A stretch of 64,000 nucleotides of DNA from Hermatobates lingyangjiaoensis (lineage: Eukaryota; Arthropoda; Insecta; Hemiptera; Hermatobatidae), in contig JAPFBL010000227.1 of assembly GCA_026182355.1 (NCBI GenBank), positions 526,001 through 590,000 on the forward strand, in the 5' to 3' direction. Positions within the stretch are counted from its first letter, which is position 1. Every line of letters starts with the position of its first letter. The translations under genes and the position numbers were made by a program. The notes under the pieces were generated by a model that saw only the letters and a program-made list of their open reading frames with translations, was not told the origin of the DNA and ran no database searches. Shown one piece after another: positions 57,008 through 64,000 of the stretch.

Positions 57008-57784
57008 AATTATAATTAAAATCCCAAATAGAACGTATGACTAATGTATACTTTTCTGTAAGTAAAATATGGTGATCATGAAAAACTCAAATTTGAGGTT
57101 TATAAACATATGGTGTTCTATTTCACAGCTTTTTCCGCGTTATAACCTTTTTTTCTGGTTGCCTCCAATTTCTTTGCAAATCTGCGCTAGGCTGATGATA
57201 ATTTCCACAATAAACTTGCCAAAGACATAAACATAGAAAGAAAACAGGCATAGACGCTCTTAGTAAAAACACAGGCACAATGAAACAAAGCTCACATATC
57301 ATTATATCACTATTTATAAAGAATACTTAATTAATTATAAATGTATAAACTATACTATTATGAGCTTTCAACCTTTTTAGGTCAAAGGAAGCTTTTAAAC
57401 CTTGCTTAAAAAAGGTTTGCTGTCATTATACACTAATATGTATCACAAAGTTATTGAAAGAAAAAATATAATCAAAACACAGTTCTTTTGAATTTATTTG
57501 TGATCTTTTTAAAATGTTGTCTGGGGTATCCAAAATTTCGTAAACGCGCTACTTTGACTGATTTTAATTAAGATTATAATCTATATGTTATAAGTTATGA
57601 GAATTATGGGTGAAAACATGTTTAAATGGTCTTTTACAATAATAGATGATGATAGAAGTACCTTCGTAATGCATAACAATTACTATAACTAAAATTTTTT
57701 TGGTTAAATATCATTTTTTTTCATATTTTATATTTAGTTCTAGTTTTGATTATTTCTATTTATTTTAAATACTTGAAATTTGCG

Positions 57785-57950
57785 TTTAGTATAGCACTAA
57801 AGAACGTCGATACCACAATAATAAATGAGAAAAGACTAATAAACTTAAAAAAGGGTTAGTCTTTTTCCCTTTTCTTATTGTCGTTTGTACGTTGATTGTT
57901 ATTTCACGTGTTTATTGTGAAATCTTGTTATAACCTTGTATTACAGCATA
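57785..57950. mobile_element. PLE terminal inverted repeat, GAUC sub-family, decayed
   Basis: GATACCACAATAATAAATGAG on the left pairs with TTTCTTATTGTCGTTTG on the right; TATTTCACGTGTTTATTGTG follows. The ribozyme is lost. Confidence 0.6.
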
Positions 57951-57954
57951 CATT

Positions 57955-58853
57955 TTAATGATTATTTTTTTTATTATTACAATTGACAATATGACACTAA
58001 CAAGTATAGCAATATATTCCAGCTGTATTCACTTGTCAGATTTCTTGGCCTCTTTTTCACATTGTAAAACTCCCAGTCTAATATATTAAACAGATGTAAA
58101 TTTCTTAGTTAAAATTACAATAATCATCCGTAGTCAATAGTTAATGAAATAGTTTATATTTTAATATATCAACTGCAAAAAAATCATAACCATTCACATA
58201 ATTTATAATTAAATATACTTTAATAATATTAAAATTCAGTGTGATGTTAATTTATTATGTGTCATAATCACCCCATGAATTATAAACAAAATTAATTTGC
58301 AATAATTTCCTAAACTCTACCACTGCCTATTTATATTATAGTTATATTATTATTATTATTGATCTATTAATATAATATGGTTATTGATTTGTTATTATCG
58401 TAATTGAAATGATTAATAGGATATTTCCAGAAATATTACAGTCATAACTTATCAGTTATAGTTATTTTGTCTGATGTATGATTGGGAATTCGTTTGCTAA
58501 AACATACAATATAAAATAATAAACCTTTTAGCTATTAAATCAAAGTCATTTAGAAGTATTGTAATTTCAGACTGTTTACTTATTGTTCTATATAATTATC
58601 TGGCAGTTTCATAATAAGGGAACAAGTATAGTAGTCGCGATAAAGTAAATGAGTTAAATTATTGTTTGTTATAATGGAAATGGCTTTACTTACATTTAAG
58701 TTGAGTGTAGGTCACTTCAAATTGTTGTTGTAGGGATATAACTTAGCTTCCTTCTCCCCGTACCATTCCTCTTTCACCTTTTGTAGGGGGATTATTACAG
58801 TAAATCGAGAAAGACTCTCAATGGGTGCAACGAAACGTTAAAAATGTGCCTAT

Positions 58854-58855
<2 letters not shown>
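57955..58855. other. AT-rich DNA
   Basis: No gene. A possible terminal relic (GTGCAACGAAACGTT, about 58827) lies just before the GT repeat. Confidence 0.35.

Positions 58856-58858
<3 letters not shown>

Positions 58859-58911
<53 letters not shown>
58859..58911. repeat. (GT)n microsatellite
   Basis: About 26 GT units. Confidence 0.95.
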
Positions 58912-58914
58912 AAA

Positions 58915-59165
58915 AGCACAAAACGCTATTGAGTTACCTCAATGCTGGGAACATTGAGGGGTGCCAAGCCCCAGCTCTTGTGAGGTGTCTAGTTAATAAT
59001 ACCCCAAACTAATGGCGCTACACAGGGGGGGGGGGGGGGGGTGTCTTTGAACTAAGCCACCCTTACTGCCCGAGGGCTGCACCAATCACATCCCTGCTCT
59101 CTTTGTGATCCGCTATAATTAAGAGAACTTGCTGCCTGGCAACCAGTAATATCCCACACAAAAAA
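58915..59165. other. GC-richer block with an 18-bp poly-G
   Basis: Dense unique sequence split by G18 (about 59024-59041). It contains CACCAATCACATC (CCAAT-like) and GCTGCCTGGCAACC, which resembles half an RFX X-box. All frames have stops. Regulatory role is a guess. Confidence 0.25.
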
Positions 59166-59169
59166 AAAC

Positions 59170-60875
59170 TTTTTTTTTTCTTGAAAATCATTGAAACTTG
59201 AGCCATTGGCTAAACAGGAAACTAATTTATGTCAAATAAAAAAATATATATTGTTGCAAATGGATGTTTCCTTTTCTTTCTATCTTTTCTTTTGAAAAAA
59301 ATAAACAACTGTTTCAGTTAGAAAAATTCAATTAACCTAATATTCAAATATAAATATCAACATTGTGTATCTTACACATCCTCATTTAAGCTTACTTTTC
59401 GTACATCCAGACTAATTAAAAACTGACATTTTTTAGCTTTTACTTAAATATTCTGACCTAAATATTATTTTGGAAGGTTATATTGATTATTTTTAACCTT
59501 CTTTCTTTATTGCTCCTGATATTTATTTGTTTTTCTTATTTTAAGAAGGATTGAATAAATAATAATTATTGCTCTTAATATTTTTAAATTTTAACTAAAC
59601 TTAGTCTAAGACAACTACGAATTAGGTAAACTATAATAGTGTATCAATATGCAAATATTTTTTTTTTGTAAAAATGAATTATGAGACGTACTGAGTATTG
59701 TTAGAACGCTGAAACGAAAAATTTGTTTTTTTTATCGTCAAACACAAAATGAATGCTATATAAAATATGAGTGCTTTAATTTATATTTTATTATAAAATA
59801 AATATAATATAATTTATATTGTTTTTGATTTAATTACTTTCCAAACAGGGATACTAATTGGGGATTAATTATAACATAAAAATTGAATTATAATTAATAA
59901 ATAATAATAATTGATTAATTAATTAAGATTATAAAGAACTAAAATGTTTATTTGTTAAAAATATAACATTTTTATTTTTCAATCAAATATATAAACAAAA
60001 CAAGAATGTAAAATATCAAGATGTCATTTTATTAAAATGTATTACTGGGAAGGGAATGTTTTAGAAAGGAATAAGTTGGCTCTCAACTAAAGTCAAAAGG
60101 CCCTGCTCTTGTTCCTCTAACTTAGACTTTGAGTGGAATAATTAAAAAAGCTTGTTATTTTAATTAATTTGCGCTCCCGAGGAGACGCATTACGTCAAGT
60201 TTACGTTTTCAAATATATAAACTATAAGAGAGAAACAACTGGCGCAAGTGGCGCAATATAGTAATTAAATAAACATTTCCTTCATCATTTCTGCCCAAGT
60301 CCAGACTAATTGAATTCCCTTTACTTCTTTCATCTGTTTAAATTTACGATTTTTCTATACTTATTATTTATTCTGTTATTATATTAAAATAACAGCTCTA
60401 CCAGTAATGGCAGAAAATAAAGTATACTATTTACTTATGATATTTTCTATATCACAACAGAGCTTCCTAAATATTAATTCTTTTCAACAACTACACATTG
60501 CCTTAGATTTTGATTCAAATTTTCATTTCAGACGTATAAAAAAAAAACAATTTAAATTGCCTTCAATATGTTAATTTTTGTCTTTTTGTGCGTTTTTTTG
60601 GTTACAAAAATTATACCAGTTGAAGGCCATTTTCATTCTTAGGACAAGTTACTACAACTGAGGAAACGGAAGAAGGAAGTCTGAAAAGACAATGTGTCAT
60701 ATGACAACCTTGCTATATTCTTTACATTAATTCTATAACATGTTTTTGTTTCATTTCTTACAAATAAATTTCAATAAAGTTTCTTAACAAAGACAAGAAC
60801 ATCAGTACTGCACTATTTACACATATTCATATTATAAAATTTAAATTTTAGATTCTCTTACGAAATATATCACCC
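59170..60875. other. AT-rich DNA with possible conserved block at 60060-60310
   Basis: The block has AAAAGGCCCTGCTCTTG, several TAATTA-type sites, CGCTCCCGAGGAGACGC and GGCGCAAGTGGCGC. It has stops in all frames and no repeat hallmark. The rest is featureless. Confidence 0.3.
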
Positions 60876-60879
60876 TACC

Positions 60880-61925
60880 TTTTTGGCACGAAAACAGTTA
60901 AATTTTCTATTTTAAAGATATGGACAAACAAATTCAAAAGTTTTGCAGAGAATGTGAAGTTTGTTTGAAAAATAAAGATCTTCACGGGCGATTGGACTAT
61001 TATCGAAATTAGGTCCCGCAACATATCCTTATGAAATAATGTCTAGAGACACCATTTTAGGTTTTGGTGGCAACCGATCACCCAAGAGATATATGTGGAT
61101 CATTTCACCCGCTATGCGTGGATTAGAACATCAAGTACACAAACTGCCTATTGTTAAAAATAATAATGTTAAAATGGTAATGGTTGACCAATATAGTGGA
61201 TTGAATTCTTCAAAATTTAAACAATACATAAAACACCAAAATATCCAACTGATTTTTACAACAGTGGATAACCCTCAGTCGAATGGCTTAAACGAGCGCC
61301 TGAACCAAACTCTCGTGAATAGAGTCCGCAGTAAAATAAATGAAAACAAATATCAGAACCGTCCTTGGATAATTATTGCTAAATTATGCATGGAAGAATA
61401 TAATAACACCATTCATGCATCAACAAAATTTTCACCTGCCTTCCTACTCTTTGGACAAAGATCTGAAATTGTACCTGTATCATTGCAATCTACAAGCCAG
61501 GACATAAATGGGTCAAGGGCACAGGCATTAATAAACTCGAAAAAGAACTTTCATAAAAATAAAGTAAGGGTGGACCACAATAGGAAAGATCAGGATTTTA
61601 AAGAAGGTGATTTAGTATATATTTCAAACGGAAATAAATTAAACCGGAATAAATTAGATCAAGTACGAAGTGGTCCATTCAGAATTACGCAGAGGGTGTC
61701 CAAATCTATTAATGAGGTTAGACTCAGAAAGAAACGCAAAGAAGCAAATTTGTTTCATGCAAGCAAGTTGGTGTCTTACTCTTTTTCTGAAGAAAAAGAG
61801 TCTCCGGGGGAGGAAGATGTAAATTTGAATCTTTGCTCTAAGGACTGCCTGGTTGGTTGACCTGTGATTGCACAGTTAGTTGACTTGACTTCACTTGTGA
61901 ATGGACAGTGTATCCCAGTGAGTGT
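60880..61925 (+). pseudogene. Ty3/gypsy-type retrotransposon integrase, frameshifted
   Basis: The N-terminal zinc-binding part (MDKQIQKFCRECEVCLKNK, about 60919) lies in a different frame from the core. The longest frame (61039-61860) holds the first Asp near SRDTILGFGGN, the second in VDQYSGLNSSKF and the Glu in NGLNERLNQTL, the DDE triad. Between first and second Asp, the expected YVDHFTRYAW segment is readable only in another frame, so at least two indels are present. The C-terminal part (EGDLVYISNGNK, GPFRITQRV, LFHASKLVSY) is typical. Protease, RT and RNase H are absent and no LTR pair is visible. This is a host retrotransposon relic, not an active element. Confidence 0.85.
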
Positions 61926-62023
61926 TTTTATTTTAAATCAATGAAAGGACTATTAATCAATTGTCTAGTTTAATAAAAACTAACAATAGTTTATTTGTCC
62001 TTTTTCTCTAAAAACTTCCACAT

Positions 62024-62028
<5 letters not shown>

Positions 62029-62084
<56 letters not shown>

Positions 62085-62310
62085 GGTATATGACTTTGAT
62101 AAATGAAAAAAAGACCAAGATCATTCAACTGTACAAGTGGTCTTTGCTAGACTCAAATCCTAACTGACGTCAAATCAGTTGAGATTTGACTCTGACAAAG
62201 ACCTCTTGTTAGGGTTAAAGATCTTAATCCTTTTTTTTTCTCCTTTCCTATTTTGGTTTGAACATATTGTTATTTTACGTGCTTATTATAAAATCTTGTT
62301 ATATATTACT
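62029..62310. mobile_element. (TA)n plus PLE terminal inverted repeat, GAUC sub-family
   Basis: (TA)n at 62029-62084. Then a left arm with a minus-strand decayed hammerhead (62113-62154) and a right arm with a plus-strand one (62188-62229: GACUCUGACAAAGACC, GUUAAAGAUCUU). Core and GAAA are both damaged. The outer TATTTTACGTGCTTATTAT end is kept. Confidence 0.65.
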
Positions 62311-62314
62311 TTGC

Positions 62315-63950
62315 ATTAAAAGAATTTAATTTAACTAAAGCATGGTGGTAGAAATCCCTTTGCACGGTATTGATTAAAATCACAGTTTTTGTGGCATGAA
62401 GTGCTATGATTAAGTTACTATGGATATTAGAAAAAGAAGGTTATCAAATCTAGATAGAAAATATTCAGTTTAATCTAAATTGATTGATATTATAAGATAT
62501 TAATGATATATATTTTCATAAATGTCAAGCTTGTCAAGTATTGAACAACTTGTCTTTTTGTCACAAGACAACATTCCTCGGGGAAGACGTTACAAGCGAG
62601 ATAGATAGATGCGATGCAACATGGTAAGTTGCATGGCACCTGATATACATGACATACATATGAAAACATTATACTAGCACTATTAGGGGAAAATTTGGAA
62701 TGAGTGTATTTTTGATACTAACAATTTGTATGGTATACAGTGACATTATTATTGGTCGTTTCCCTAGCCTTCAAATAAGGATTTTGATTAAATGATATGA
62801 GAGTTAACATGGGCCTTATCTTTACTAGTATTATATTAAAATTCATCTCTAGATGACATGGATTCATTATTCCGTGATAAAAGATTGTTAGCATAAACGG
62901 ATGAAGTAACATCCTCTTCATTATGAGTTGCTGCTTCGCTTTAAAGAAAATTCCCCATTTATTTTTTCTATACTTTACAAGTAACTTTCTCCTACATAAT
63001 TAATTTAATTTCAACTCAGTATAATCAGAAATTACCGGTTTACATGTGTTTTTTGTACAAGATATTTTTTCATAGTCATTTTTCGGAGCACTACCAGAGA
63101 TTACATGTTCCATGCAAATGCTTGAAATAGCAACATTAAAACAAACGGAATGGATTTCCTGTTTAACCGATCACAACAGGAAGTATTCCTATAAAACTAA
63201 TCCTAACAAAGTAAGAGTAAAAATGGTAAATATTATGTACCATTATTAAAAATAAATTACCAGAGTTATTGACTAACCATATGCATAAATTAACTTTGCA
63301 TATGTGAAATAATAAAAGTTTACATTCACTTTGTTACCCTTAAAAAAAAATCTAATTTTGATTTTAATAACTTTTGCTAATCTTAAACTTTCACTGAATT
63401 GCCAAAATAACATTATGAATTAAGAAGGAAAACAGTTTACCGTTAAACTGAATTTCTAATAACTGTACCAAGAGTTCAGAAATGTCTGTAACTTTGTCAA
63501 AGTGATTTTGCAAAATTAATGAAGAAAAGATAAAGACCTTACTGAGAGTCTGCTACGCAAATTTCTACTTAATCAAAGTAAATTTGTGACTTTCTGGTAG
63601 AAGGATAACACCATCGCTTTAGTTTACCTCTTAGTTGTTGGCCTTTATATAACTTTGAGGGAAACACAAAGGACTTAAACGGTAGTCTCAAGGAAATCTA
63701 CTTATAATTTACATCACATCAATTAATAGCTTGACATAAATGTATGGCTTTTGAATTGTTATATAACTTTTAATAAAACATAAAAATTTTCAAATAATAT
63801 TTTTTTCAAATTATAATTTTTTTTTTAACCCAGACCGCCAACCAACCCACATTATTTATGTGGAATATACTTCAAATAAACTCTGACTTGTTTCTATTGT
63901 ACTTTAAACTGTTTCTATTGTTCTCGATTGTTTATTACAAAGTGATATAT
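62315..63950. other. No feature recognised
   Basis: AT-rich DNA. A weak SINE-like scrap (CCTCGGGGAAGACGTTAC) occurs near 62577. Confidence 0.35.
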
Positions 63951-63952
63951 AA

Positions 63953-64000
63953 AATGATTTCACAATAAACACGTGAAATAATAACCAATATTTAAACCCT
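63953..64000 (-). mobile_element. PLE terminus, GAUC sub-family, cut by window end
   Basis: GATTTCACAATAAACACG, GTGAAATAATAACCAATA matches the outer end of the family seen at 21.7, 56.9 and 62.2 kb. Confidence 0.55.

Noticed and set aside
61039..61860. Exogenous or endogenous retrovirus
   Set aside because: Only an integrase of the arthropod Ty3/gypsy type is present, with no envelope or LTR pair.

Overview
The window is AT-rich intergenic and intronic DNA from a multicellular animal. An arthropod, perhaps an insect, is most likely. This is inferred from the mobile-element mix: many Penelope-like elements (PLEs) with GIY-YIG endonuclease ends, jockey-, RTE- and R1/I-type LINE tails, a tRNA-derived SINE, a hAT-type non-autonomous element, a degenerate Ty3-type integrase, and very abundant (TA)n. 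No bacterial operon, rRNA, tRNA gene or CRISPR array is visible, and almost all short open frames are noise or mobile-element debris.

Only one host-gene piece is convincing: a GC- and CpG-rich first exon on the + strand (45901-45994). It encodes a signal peptide followed by residues resembling the start of the WIF domain of RYK/Derailed receptor kinases, and it ends at a strong splice donor. If so, everything from 45995 to the window end is the beginning of its first intron. Two weaker exon candidates lie at 2232-2313 and 28264-28311. Several isolated GC-richer blocks look like unique, possibly conserved non-coding DNA.

Layout: 1-4 kb unique AT-rich DNA and SINE pieces; 4-14 kb PLE inverted repeats, a jockey tail (7141-7985) and a PLE copy (12298-13135); 14-20 kb an RTE tail, hammerhead-bearing PLE termini and the best PLE reading frame (17999-19404); 20-26 kb an R1/I-like tail and a hAT element with intact target-site duplication (25126-25606); 26-28 kb tandem and inverted PLE termini; 28-41 kb sparse unique DNA, SINEs, a MITE (37034-37292) and decayed PLE tails; 43-45 kb two PLE copies of opposite orientation sharing a (TA)n tract; 45.9 kb the RYK-like exon; 46-58 kb more PLE termini and a 96-bp x 11 minisatellite (49338-50393) open on both strands; 60.9-61.9 kb the Ty3-like integrase pseudogene.

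The most interesting system is the PLE family set. At least five sub-families carry a hammerhead-ribozyme-like core (CUGANGA, stem II, GAAA) in their terminal repeats, usually with a palindromic four-base stem III (GGCC, CAUG, GAUC, CGCG) that suits a dimeric ribozyme. Copies are repeatedly bounded by (TA)n. Several are arranged as ORF 3' end, then ribozyme, then ORF 5' end, or as hairpins whose centre is at or close to the stem III palindrome.
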